Shown here one piece after another: positions 1-9,400 of a DNA stretch of 16,350 nt (position 1 is its first letter; the number at the start of each line of letters is the position of its first letter). Origin of the DNA: Hungatella sp. UBA5385 (lineage in GTDB: Bacteria > Bacillota > Clostridia > Lachnospirales > Lachnospiraceae); assembly GCA_002409995.1 (NCBI GenBank), contig DHOR01000044.1, positions 149,636 to 165,985 of the forward strand. The letters run 5' to 3'. The position numbers and the translations under genes are program-made. The notes beneath the pieces are model-generated. The model did not search any database. It saw only the letters and a program-made list of their open reading frames with translations, and had not been told where the DNA came from.

Positions 1-17
1 CGGGGGGCCCCCCCCCG
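1..17. other. Perfect G/C hairpin at window edge
   Basis: The first 17 bases form a perfect 7-bp inverted repeat (C plus six G, a three-C loop, six C plus G) followed by TTTGT. It is far richer in GC than anything else in the window. It lies 9 nt before the ribosome binding site of the helicase gene. It could be the stem of an intrinsic terminator for an upstream gene that lies outside the window, although the T run is short, or it could be an assembly artefact at a contig edge. The upstream flank is not visible, so the call stays open. Confidence 0.35.
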
Positions 18-38
18 TTTGTAAATGGAGGAAATAAA

Positions 39-1883
39 TTGAGCAAAGAAATAACATTTGAAGGTGCACAGTGGGAAGCAGTCAGCCATAAGGAAGGACC
101 AATGCTGGTGCTGGCAGGTCCGGGATCAGGAAAAACCTTCACCATTACCCACCGCATCCTTCACCTGATCAACCAGCATAAGGTTGATCCATCTAATATT
201 CTTGTTATCACCTTTACAAAAGCAGCAGCAATGGAGATGAAAGAGCGGTTTGAAAATCTGAGAAATGGAGAGCCGTCATCAGTCAGCTTCGGAACCTTCC
301 ATGCTGTGTTTTTCCGCATTCTAAAATTTGCCTACCGATACGATGCCAGGAATATTGTAAGGGAAGAGCAGAGAATTCAATCTATCCGGGAAATGATGGG
401 TCAATTTGAAATAGAAGTGGAAGATGAAGCAGAATTCGTTTCTTCCATCCTGTCAGAGATCAGCTCTGTAAAAGGGGAAATGATGAATCTGGATCATTAC
501 TATGCGAAAAACTGTTCAGAAGAGAACTTCAAACGTCTGTACCAGGGGTATGAGGAACGTTTGCGGAAGATGAATCTCATTGATTTTGACGATATGCTGG
601 TCATGTGTTATGAGCTATTTACACAGAGAAAGGATATTCTGTCAGCATGGCAGAGGAAATATCAGTACATTCTGGTAGATGAGTTTCAGGACATCAACCG
701 TGTGCAGTATGAGATTGTACGTATGCTGGCTGCACCTGAGAATAATTTGTTTATTGTCGGTGATGATGATCAGTCCATTTACCGTTTTCGTGGTGCTAAG
801 CCGGAGATTATGCTGGGATTTGAAAAGGATTATCCTGAGGCGAAACGTGTTCTCTTAAATGTGAATTTCCGAAGCACAAAGGATATTGTGGAAACAGCAG
901 GAAAACTGATCACCCATAATAAAACCCGTTTTCCCAAAGAGATTGTTACTAAAAATGGTTCAGGAAAGCCAGTAGTCACCAGAATGTGGGAAGACCCTCA
1001 GGAAGAGACTGTGGAAATGGTCCGGGAAATCATGGATTACATAAAAGCAGGATACACATGGTCTGATATCGCCGTTTTATACAGAACCAATCTAGGACCA
1101 AGACTGCTGATAGAAAAGCTGATGGAGTATAATATTCCATTTTGCATGAAGGATGCTGTTCCCAACCTCTACGATCACTGGATTGCTAAAAATGTAACTG
1201 CTTATATCCGTGTTGCACTAGGAGAGTTAACCAGAGCCAATGTGATTTCAATTGCCAACCGCCCCAACCGCTATATCAGCAGAGATGCATTGGAATTTTC
1301 AGAGGTTAACTGGGAATCTGTAAAATCCTTTTATCAGGATAAGGGCTGGATGGTGGAGCGGATTGAACAGCTGGAATACGACTTAAAGCTGATTCGGAAT
1401 ATGGCTCCCACAGCAGCAGTGAACTATATCAGAAAAGCAGTGGGATATGATGATTATATCAAAGAATATGCCCAGTACCGCCGTATGAAGCCGGAAGAGC
1501 TACTGGAGGTTTTGGATCAGCTCCAGGAGAGCGCGGCAGGCTTTAAGTCTTTTGAGGCATGGTTTAACCATATGGAGGACTATGCAAGAGAGCTGAAGGA
1601 GCAGGCGAGAACCAGAGAGAAACGGGCTGATGGAGTCTCTCTCATGACAATGCACAGCTCCAAAGGGCTGGAATACAGAATCGTATATATACTGGATGCC
1701 AATGAAGGGGTAACTCCCCACCACAAGGCTGTTTTAGATGCTGATATGGAGGAGGAGCGCCGCATGTTCTATGTGGCAATGACCAGAGCTAAGGAACGGC
1801 TCAGTGTTCATTATGTAAGGGAACGGTATAATAAAAAACAGGATGTGTCCAGGTTTGTAAGAGAATATCTGGGCAGGGAATAA
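39..1883 (+). CDS. UvrD/Rep-family superfamily 1 ATP-dependent DNA helicase
   Basis: A 3'-5' DNA-unwinding ATPase of the UvrD/Rep/PcrA class, acting in repair or replication restart in the cytoplasm. The canonical motifs are present in order: Walker A AGPGSGKT (residues 26-33, preceded by the Q-motif Gln11), motif Ia VITFTKAAAMEMK (about 56-68), Walker B LVDEFQD (about 212-218), motif III VGDDDQSIYRFRGA (about 238-251), motif IV NFRST, motif V MTMHSSKGLEY (about 536-546) and motif VI FYVAMTRAKERL (about 577-588). At 614 residues it is shorter than typical PcrA/UvrD (about 720-750) and ends soon after motif VI, so the C-terminal extension of PcrA is absent. The start is TTG, chosen because GGAGG at 27-31 sits 7 nt upstream. 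Which paralogue it is cannot be decided, so no symbol is given. It is probably co-transcribed with cobO 23 nt downstream. Confidence 0.93.
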   Translation: MSKEITFEGAQWEAVSHKEGPMLVLAGPGSGKTFTITHRILHLINQHKVDPSNILVITFTKAAAMEMKERFENLRNGEPSSVSFGTFHAVFFRILKFAYRYDARNIVREEQRIQSIREMMGQFEIEVEDEAEFVSSILSEISSVKGEMMNLDHYYAKNCSEENFKRLYQGYEERLRKMNLIDFDDMLVMCYELFTQRKDILSAWQRKYQYILVDEFQDINRVQYEIVRMLAAPENNLFIVGDDDQSIYRFRGAKPEIMLGFEKDYPEAKRVLLNVNFRSTKDIVETAGKLITHNKTRFPKEIVTKNGSGKPVVTRMWEDPQEETVEMVREIMDYIKAGYTWSDIAVLYRTNLGPRLLIEKLMEYNIPFCMKDAVPNLYDHWIAKNVTAYIRVALGELTRANVISIANRPNRYISRDALEFSEVNWESVKSFYQDKGWMVERIEQLEYDLKLIRNMAPTAAVNYIRKAVGYDDYIKEYAQYRRMKPEELLEVLDQLQESAAGFKSFEAWFNHMEDYARELKEQARTREKRADGVSLMTMHSSKGLEYRIVYILDANEGVTPHHKAVLDADMEEERRMFYVAMTRAKERLSVHYVRERYNKKQDVSRFVREYLGRE

Positions 1884-1906
1884 AATGAGGCAAAGGAGGA
1901 GATTAC

Positions 1907-2431
1907 ATGAGATCATGTGTACATATCTATTGCGGTGATGGAAAAGGTAAGACAACAGCTTCTATTGGACTTGCTGTAAGGGCGGCAGGCTGCGGAAAAA
2001 AGGTACTGATTACCCGCTTTTTAAAAACAGATTATTCCGGTGAAGTGGAAGGGTTAAAATCCATAAAAGGCATTACAGTAACACCCTGTGAGAAAAGCTT
2101 TGGATTTTTCTCGAAAATGACAGATCAGCAGAAGCTTGAGGCAAAGGCGTATTACAGTGAGCTTCTGGAAACTACACTGCAAAAGGCAGCAGATCAGGAC
2201 TACGATATGCTGGTGATGGATGAGATCATGGCAGTCTGTAACTTTGGCCTTGTTGATGAGGAGAGAGTCTGCTTATTCCTGGCAAATCGTCCGGAAAAGC
2301 TGGAGGTTGTTTTAACAGGGAGAGATCCTTCTGAGAGACTGATATCCATGGCAGATTACGTTTCTGAGATCAGGAAAATCAAACATCCTTATGATCAGGG
2401 AATTATGGCAAGAAAAGGAATTGAGTATTAG
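1907..2431 (+). CDS. cobO: Corrinoid adenosyltransferase (CobO/BtuR/CobA family)
   Basis: ATP:cob(I)alamin / cob(I)yrinic acid a,c-diamide adenosyltransferase. It transfers the 5'-deoxyadenosyl group of ATP to the reduced cobalt of a corrinoid, in adenosylcobalamin synthesis or salvage. The family's modified P-loop GDGKGKTT is at residues 10-17, followed by the typical ASIGLAVRAAG. A Walker B-like LVMDEI is at about 102-107, LTGRDPSERLI at about 136-146, and the diagnostic C-terminus KHPYDQGIMARKGIEY fills residues 159-174. The length of 174 is near the short end for CobO and the protein looks complete. The ATG start follows AAAGGAGGA at 1892-1900 with 6 nt spacing. No cobalamin riboswitch lies in the 23-nt gap, and no other cobalamin genes are in view, so it may serve corrinoid salvage; that is an inference. 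Confidence 0.93.
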   Translation: MRSCVHIYCGDGKGKTTASIGLAVRAAGCGKKVLITRFLKTDYSGEVEGLKSIKGITVTPCEKSFGFFSKMTDQQKLEAKAYYSELLETTLQKAADQDYDMLVMDEIMAVCNFGLVDEERVCLFLANRPEKLEVVLTGRDPSERLISMADYVSEIRKIKHPYDQGIMARKGIEY

Positions 2432-2443
2432 AATCGAAACTTC

Positions 2444-2472
2444 TTGATTTTTGTTCTATTGTTTGATAGAGT
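2444..2472 (+). promoter_or_regulatory. Possible sigma-A promoter for the DUF1292 gene
   Basis: TTGATT (2444-2449) and TAGAGT (2467-2472) are separated by 17 nt, and the -10 is preceded by TGA, giving an extended -10 element. The site lies in the 94-nt gap after cobO, 53 nt before the DUF1292 start codon. The match is moderate, and in an AT-rich gap such matches can arise by chance. Confidence 0.35.
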
Positions 2473-2525
2473 GGAAACAGGTAGAAAACCTAATAATTAA
2501 TAATACAAAAAAGAGAGGTATTATC

Positions 2526-2858
2526 ATGGCACAGGATCCTATTTTAGAGAATGATACGATGGAACCACAGGAGGAGATGACTGTTACACTCACACTGGAT
2601 GATGGTTCTGAGCTGGAGTGTGTTGTGCTCACGATTTTTACAGCAGGAGAGCGTGATTATATTGCCCTTCTTCCTATGGAAGGTCCGGAAGCAGAAGAAG
2701 GAGAAGTTTATCTGTATCGTTACAATGAGACCGAAGATGGACAGCCTGATCTTGAGAATATCGAAGATGATGATGAGTATGAGATCGTAGCCGATGCTTT
2801 CGACGAGATGTTGGATGATGCAGAGTATGATGAAGTAGTTGGAGATGACGAGGAGTAA
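2526..2858 (+). CDS. DUF1292 family small acidic protein
   Basis: A 110-residue, strongly acidic cytosolic protein that matches the DUF1292 pattern: a strand pair starting VTLTLDDGSELECVVLTIF, then the hydrophobic ERDYIALLPMEGPE, then GEVYLYRYNE, and an acidic tail of Asp/Glu that ends DDEE. DUF1292 proteins are common in Bacillota and their function is not established. In many Clostridia they sit beside a YqgF-type resolvase or a Fur regulator; here the neighbours are cobO and an intergenic region instead. The frame is open from 2451, but I chose ATG 2526 because AGAGAGG at 2512-2518 lies 7 nt before it. The upstream part lacks a ribosome binding site and would add a poorly conserved 25-residue extension. 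The gene is followed by the hairpin terminator at 2884-2965. Confidence 0.85.
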   Translation: MAQDPILENDTMEPQEEMTVTLTLDDGSELECVVLTIFTAGERDYIALLPMEGPEAEEGEVYLYRYNETEDGQPDLENIEDDDEYEIVADAFDEMLDDAEYDEVVGDDEE

Positions 2859-2883
2859 TTCTTTGTCTGGATGATTTTAATTT

Positions 2884-2965
2884 AAAGACTGCACTATTTT
2901 GATAATAATGGGATTTGAACAATGGTTACAAATTTCCTGTTTTATCTTGATGGTGCAGTCTTTTT
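2884..2965 (+). terminator. Long-stem intrinsic terminator with nested hairpin
   Basis: The left arm AAAGACTGCACTAT (2884-2897) pairs with ATGGTGCAGTCTTT (2950-2963) over 14 bp with one G-T wobble, and a run of five T (2961-2965) ends the structure. The 52-nt loop contains a second, weaker hairpin: GGGATTTG (2910-2917) against CAAATTTCC (2929-2937) with one bulged base. It lies 25 nt after the DUF1292 stop codon. The arms carry A runs and T runs on opposite sides, so it could work in both directions. Confidence 0.75.
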
Positions 2966-3197
2966 GTATTGCATTTATGTAAACTGAAAAACATTGTTTT
3001 TAGCAAGTGCATTTTGGAACAAAAAAACTACTTCTTAGTAAAAAAATGTGATAAAAAAATAAAATAGTATTAAAGTGAAAAATAGATTTTTTTAAAAATA
3101 CATCAGTAAAAATGGAAACTAAAAGTTGGCAAATATTTAGTAATATATAAACAAGAATTTTTATGGAAATAAACTTGTGTAAAGTTAGGAGAACAAC
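2966..3197 (+). promoter_or_regulatory. AT-rich, A-tract-containing upstream region of the surface-protein locus
   Basis: No gene is seen here. The stretch from 3021 to 3124 carries repeated A or T runs of 5 to 7 bases (for example 3021-3027, 3040-3046, 3053-3059, 3087-3093), a pattern that often gives curved DNA or acts as an UP element. A TATATAAA block at 3144-3151 could be a -10 element, and TTGGCA at 3126-3131 resembles a -35, but their spacing is too short (about 14 nt or less) for a normal sigma-A promoter. The promoter for the small ORF and the giant gene is therefore probably in this region but is not pinpointed. No c-di-GMP riboswitch fold was recognised. Confidence 0.35.
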
Positions 3198-3374
3198 ATG
3201 GGAAAGACAGAACGTATTATGAATTACATTATACCTGCTATATTCTGTTTATCTCTTTCATGTACTGCATGGAGAGAGATAGAAAGCACTTGTAAGTCTG
3301 TTATCACGAATGAGACAGGCCGGATAGTGCATCAAGCAGAAATTTTTAACGTACCTTTTCATCGTAAGGAATAG
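3198..3374 (+). CDS. Small hypothetical protein with one hydrophobic segment (58 aa)
   Basis: A short frame of 58 residues with a proper start: ATG at 3198 is preceded by AGGAGAA (3187-3193). The protein begins MGKTERIMNYIIPAIFCLSL, so a short basic N-terminus precedes a hydrophobic stretch at about 9-22 ending in Ser-Leu-Ser-Cys. The rest is polar and ends HRKE. It has three cysteines (17, 22, 32). The hydrophobic stretch could be a signal or membrane anchor; the Cys22 context is not a good lipobox because Ser, not Leu or Val, is at -3. It ends 54 nt before the chosen start of the giant surface protein and so could be co-expressed with it, or act as a leader peptide. I do not recognise the family, and it may be a chance frame. 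Confidence 0.45.
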   Translation: MGKTERIMNYIIPAIFCLSLSCTAWREIESTCKSVITNETGRIVHQAEIFNVPFHRKE

Positions 3375-3416
3375 ACTTTTGTGGTGAAACCTGTAAAAGT
3401 GCTGTAAATGAATAGA

Positions 3417-3423
3417 AAAGGTG
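3417..3423 (+). promoter_or_regulatory. Ribosome binding site that decides the giant gene's start
   Basis: AAAGGTG, 5 nt before ATG 3429, is a good match to the anti-Shine-Dalgarno sequence. The in-frame ATG at 3408, 21 nt earlier, has only a weak AAAAGTG (3396-3402) upstream. Starting at 3429 also gives a textbook signal peptide that opens with Met-Ile-Lys-Lys, without the extra seven polar residues. Confidence 0.6.
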
Positions 3424-3428
3424 ATAAT

Positions 3429-6400
3429 ATGATTAAAAAACTACAAAGGATAATTGCATTGTTTTTATGCATTACTATGATTCTGCCTGCACAGGGGTTG
3501 CCTGTGTATGCTAATACAACTGACATTGTCAGCGAAGGAACAGAAATGGTAGCAGAATCGGATAATGCTGGGGAATCAGAAACTGCAATTCCCTTAGAAT
3601 CTGCTGATGAGGAAGACGAAGACCAGATCAGCGAGGCTATTCCTTTAGAGAATGAAGACGAAGACCGGATCAGTGAAACATTTCCTTTGGAAACAATTGA
3701 AGATGATCGGATCAGTGAACCCCTTCCTCTGGAACTGATTGAAGAAGACCGGATTAATGAAGCTTTCCCTTTAGAGGATTTAGATGATCAGTTCCCATTT
3801 GATGAAGCTGTGATTTATTGGAATCCAGGTGGAGCAATTCCTAAAGCATCGGACTATGAAAACGAGAACTCTGATGAGTGGGAGATTCTAGCAACATCAT
3901 CTGATGCCTGGTCTACAGGTCATTCAGGAAAAAGCAGCCGGAATATTGCCGGTCTCACTCCATATAAGCCTGTAAAAACTTTAAAGGAAGCTTTGAAAAG
4001 AGCAGAGCAGATGCAGGAAGATGGAGTTGATTCAGGAGAGATTACCATTTATGTGATGAATCCAATGGAAATCAAAGATGGTCAGCTGTACATATTAAAT
4101 GCAGGAAATATCCGCCTTGTATCATGGCCTGGCCGTTCCTATAATAATGATTCCCTGTTCTATATAAATGGCGGTCAGCTTACTCTGGTTAATGCTACAC
4201 TTGAATCAGGCTCTGATGATGTGAATGAGGAAGATACAGAGCTTATATATATGCGGGGCGGCACTTTGCAGATGGGACAGAATGTGACAGTCAATGGCCG
4301 CATTGTTATGGATTACCGGAGTAAAGTAGAAGAACTGGATTGGTTGGAGAATACAACTAAGGATAATAACATGGTGGAAAATGATCCGTCAGCAGAAGCA
4401 GAAACAACAGAGGTTGTAAGCTCAGAGCAGGAAGTGATAGACACAGAAGAAGCAGCAGAAGAAGACGAGACCTCAGAGCAGGAAGTGATAGAAACAGCAG
4501 AAGCTGAGACCTCAGAGCAGAAAGCAGCCGAGGCAGAGGATTCCGAGAGTCTAGTGCAGGAAGTTATAGAATCAGCAGAAGCTGAGACCTCAGAACAGGA
4601 AATAGCTGAGACCTCAGAAACAGCAGAAACTGAAATCTCAGAGCAGGAAGCAACCGAGACAGCTGAGCTCCCGGAGACAACTAAAGCCAAGACCTCACAG
4701 CAGGAAAAGTCAGAGCCATCAAAAACTGAAACTTCAAATCAAGAAGTCCCAGAGGACAACAAAGATAACTATCAAGAAGTCGCCAAAGAAAATACTAATA
4801 ATATATTTGTTACGACTGAAACCACCTCAGGTGACCCCTTTATAGCAAGAATCAGAAAAACTGATCTTAAGAGAATTGAATTTTTTAACATCAGTAATTA
4901 TACCTTTGACACAGATGAAGAGAACATTGAAATGATCAGAGACACAAAAACAGCAAGCACCTGGAGAGAACCTATTATTGAACTGCTTGAGGGTTTTGGA
5001 TCAAACAATGAAAATTATCTTTTAGATGTAAGAGGAGATGAGGAAACCAGTGAAATAGAGCTTGTAAAAACTCTCTATGCAGATAGTCACTCAGAAGAAG
5101 AATTTGAAGAACTTTTCACTCTCATAGAAACATCAGAGGAAACATGGGATTTATTTACTTATAGTGAGATTGCAGCATCTGTTCGCAATACAGATTATGA
5201 TGTGGATACTTTTAATTTTATTGATGAAGATTTTAATACTGCAGATGAAATAAATGAGGCAAATGAACCGGATACAGAAGAAGCAGAAGACATAAACAAC
5301 GGCCCTGGTGCAATTATGGCCATACCCGGTACCATTATGACTCAAAAGACATTGATTGCCACCAGAAATACAACAGGTAAAACCATCTACTGGAACCCGG
5401 GCCCTTCAGGTACCTATGAAGAGGGAACTTATCCTGTAGGTGATGATAAACTCTATGATGGAAGCCGCCCTGATGCACCTGTGAAAACCTGGAAAAAGGC
5501 GGTGGAAAAGGCAGAAGGCGGAACAATCATAGTTATGAACAGTGCCGACTTAAGCAAAAGTACAGCCGGTGATTATATACCGGTTCAGGGAGATGGAAGC
5601 TTTCTCATCAGTTCTGAAACTCCAGAGACTATAGTTACAGTGAGACCATGGAGTTTTAATATACAGCCGGCATTTATTGTTGGAGAAAATAACACTCTTG
5701 TTTTAAAAAATGTCATACTAGCGGGATATATAAAAAATAATGCTGTAACTGAAACTGATATGGTTAAAAGTGAAAAAGGCAGCATAATAATTGAAGAAAA
5801 TGTTACTGCTGACTCTGGTTATATTTATGTTGAATCTTATCCTCAGATAGAGAATACTCCTATAAAAGTTACCAGTACAGATTCTGCTTATGATGGAACT
5901 ATTAAGCTGTTTTATTCAGAAATTAATGAGAATCTGTATTACCGTTTTCGGGATGTGGTCATACCTTATGGGAACTTAAAGGATTCAATTGTGACAGAAG
6001 CTGATAAAATTACTGTAGGCAATGCGCTGCTAACCCGTATGGCTCTCCATCCTTCTCACAGAGATGATATTCATGGAGGAACATCCAGATTTGACTGGAT
6101 TCTGCGACAGGATACAGCAGAGGATGACACAGTTGCAGATTCGGAGAATTTAGAGCTCTATACAGAATATTATTATGATGCTATTTATTTAGATGGTGTA
6201 CGGGGGAATGACAACAATTACGGTGCTACCTGTGAATACCCTGTAAAAACCTGGGCTGAGGCAAAAACAATCTGGAACAGAGAGATGGCGAAAAGCATTT
6301 TAGCTAGAAATGAAGCAAAAGCTGCAGGGAAAACACCAGAGCAGATCGAAGAGAGATTTCCTTTACCTGATGTGATCTATATCTGCGGAACTGTGACTGT

Positions 6401-9400
6401 GGACAGCCATGAGCCCGACTGGAAGCTTAATCAGTGGCCGGGGGATTATGATGGAAGCACTGTTATTACAGAAGTAAGACCTCATACAGACATACCTAAT
6501 AAGGCTGATAGTACGGATTCCATTCATGAGATTCCAAAAGTGCTGGTAAAAGTAGCAGCAGGCGGTGATTTAACGATTGAGGATGTGCTGATCCGAAATA
6601 TGACTGATGATAAAGGCAGCGATACCATACAGGTTGAAGGAGGTAAGCTGACATTTGCAGGAACAACTACTTTAACCGGCGAGCTGCAGGCTAAAGGAGC
6701 AAATACAGGAAAAACCATTACCTATGGAGAGCATGTAGTTGTATCTGATGGCGGAATATTTATCATGGATGATTCCTGGACAGGAAGTATTATGAGACGA
6801 CAGCATGGTGTGACAGTTTCAGGAAATGGTTCCGGCGTTATCATGAATAATGGCGAGATCAGAGAAAATAATTCCTATGACAAAGTTCTTTATGATGCAA
6901 AAGATGACAATCAGTTGTTAGGAGCAGGTGTTGTAATTACTGATGGAGCCACATTTACAATGAATGGCGGTAAGATTACAGAAAATACGGTATATGAGTA
7001 TGGCGCAGGTGTGTACGTAAAAGGACAAAATACCACCTTTGTGATGAATAAAGGAGAGATATCCAATAATAAAGCTGCTGAGAAGTTTATACCAGCCAGT
7101 ACCAGCAAATTCTTAAGAGGCTACGGTATCGGCATATATGGAGGAACAGATAGTAAGATATATATCGGTAATGGAGTAACCCCTGCAGAAGATGCTGTAA
7201 TAGCCGGGAATAACGGATATCTTGTGTCTGGAGCAGGTATTTATTCAGATGGTTCTCTATTGAAAATCAATCAGGCGACAGTAAGTAATAACTTTACCAA
7301 TCCAATCAATAACTCTAATGTCAGCTATGGTGTTGGTATTTATACCGGTGCAGTAACAACCTTTGAAATGGATGATTCTAAGGTTACAGGTAACTATGGT
7401 TCAACAACTAACTATGGAGAGGCTTTGGGGGCTGGAATCTATACCAATAGCACTGCTGATAATTACATCAGAGGCAGTGAGATTTCTGATAATAAGGTTG
7501 GTTACGAGTATTCAGTAGGCTATAGTTACGGAGGAGGACTCTATGTTACCGGTAAACTGGATGTAGAAGATACCGAGATATTTGGTAACCAGGCAGCACA
7601 CGGCGGAGGCATTTATTTTATAGGTACACAATTAAACATATCAGATACTCATGTTTATTCCAATACAGCCAGGGGTATCAGAAATACAGGTAATGGAATA
7701 GGCGGCGGAATTTACATCAATAAGGGAGATGTAACAATAAAAGATGGAACTATCATTGGAGGAGATAACGAGTCTGAAGGTAATTGGGTTTATCAGTCAG
7801 GCGGAGGAATTTATCAATATTCAGGAAAACTGACTCTGGATGCTTCCAGCCTTGGAAAGATTAAAATAAGCAATAATAATACTAATTCTGTTAGTGGTAA
7901 CGGAGGAGGCGGTATATTCAGCAATGGAACTCTGGTTATGAACAATACAGAGGTATCTTATAATAAAGCTGCTTCATATGGAAGCGGCGGAGGAGTTTAC
8001 GCTGCCAACACATCAACTATTACAAATTCTGAAATTAAGTTCAATGAAGCCAGGCTTGGAGGAGGAATCTATAAGACTAATAATTCAATTTATATATATA
8101 ATTGTACTCTGGATTCCAATACTGCATATGAATACGGAGGCGGTTTTTATGGAATCTATAGTAATGGCTATTTTAAAGATACGACCATAAAGAAGAATAA
8201 GGCCCAAAATGGCGGTGGAATCTATGGCACAATGAGCAATTACAGTTCATATGGAAATTATTATCTTACAGATTGTTACATTATAGATAACATAGCCAGC
8301 CACAATGGAGGCGGAGTTTATTCAGATGGATATTTATTGACAGCATCCTACTATTCGACAAAGTTTTATTTCACAGAAACACAAGAAGGGAAGTTCCAAT
8401 TATCAGGGAACACCGCTGAAAATGGCGGCGGTATTTATTCTGGAATGGGAATCGTTCATATGGACATTGTCGGTTCATTTAAGAATACGGCAACAATTCA
8501 GGGAAGTAATTTATATTTATCAAGTTCCAATAACTGGATTCTTCAAGGCAGCTTCCTACAGCCTGATACAGAACCTGCAGCAGGTATATACAATGTGTAT
8601 GTTGATATTGTTAATAGCAATACCTCACATTCCCTATACCTTGATCCTGCAAAAGTGACAATAGAGAAGAAAAGCAGTGCAGCTGACCCCGATGCAATAT
8701 ACTTAAATACCGCCAATTCTTTTCTTACCTATTTAAGCGCACCTCCCAACAATGATTTAGGTACATTACCGATTGATATGAACAAGGAAAACTTTAAAGT
8801 CGGTTCCATTGTTATTAAACCTGCAAATACATTATGGTCAACCTATTTTTATAGGACAAAGCCTGATGGCACAGGACTGGAGCCCGGTTACCGTAGGCCA
8901 TACAATCCAGCTCTGGCAGATGCCAATGTAAATGTGGAATACTCTACTGGAGATAAACTGCCAAGAAGAACCCAGCTTGGAGGATATAAAAAGAATGTGG
9001 TTCTCATTGGCGAGGGAGTATATTTAGCCAGCAGCGGCAATGATACTAAAAATGGGACATCACCTGATGATGCTGTAGCGACCTTCAAGAGAGCTAAGGA
9101 GATATTGGCAAAGCGGATCAATAACGCCGCAAATGATACTAATAACATAGAGGGATATTCTCCGATTATCTATATAAGCGATACTGTGAATATTTTAACA
9201 GATGAAAAATGGGAGCTGGATTATACTGATACTGCCAAATTTGCCTCCTCTGCAGGAGCAATCAACGAGAAGTATGCAGATGCAGAAGAGGCAGCAGGAG
9301 ACCCTGTTTGTGATGCACAGATCAGAAGGTTTGCTTCTTTTATTGACAAGCCCATGATCGTTGTTGGAGATGATACAAATCATGCTGATTTTGAAACCGG

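Noticed and set aside
1884..1906. Cobalamin riboswitch upstream of cobO
   Set aside because: The gap is only 23 nt and contains little more than the ribosome binding site, so the element cannot fit.
2966..3428. c-di-GMP (GEMM) riboswitch upstream of a large surface-protein gene
   Set aside because: Such switches control adhesins in some Clostridia, so I looked for the conserved GEMM core, but did not find it or a paired fold around it.
4313..4690. 125-codon reverse-strand frame, Ser/Ala/Val-rich
   Set aside because: It is the antisense of the Thr/Ser/Glu/Gln repeat. Its low-complexity product mirrors the repeat composition, and it has no ribosome binding site that I can support.
3583..4750. 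CRISPR-like array suggested by regular repeats
   Set aside because: The repeats are tandem and coding, without unique spacers, and no cas gene is present.
7978..8658. Two + strand frames of 70 and 78 codons in another register (7978-8190 and 8422-8658)
   Set aside because: Both overlap the GGGIY ladder in a different frame and reflect its glycine-codon periodicity. No separate coding signal is seen.
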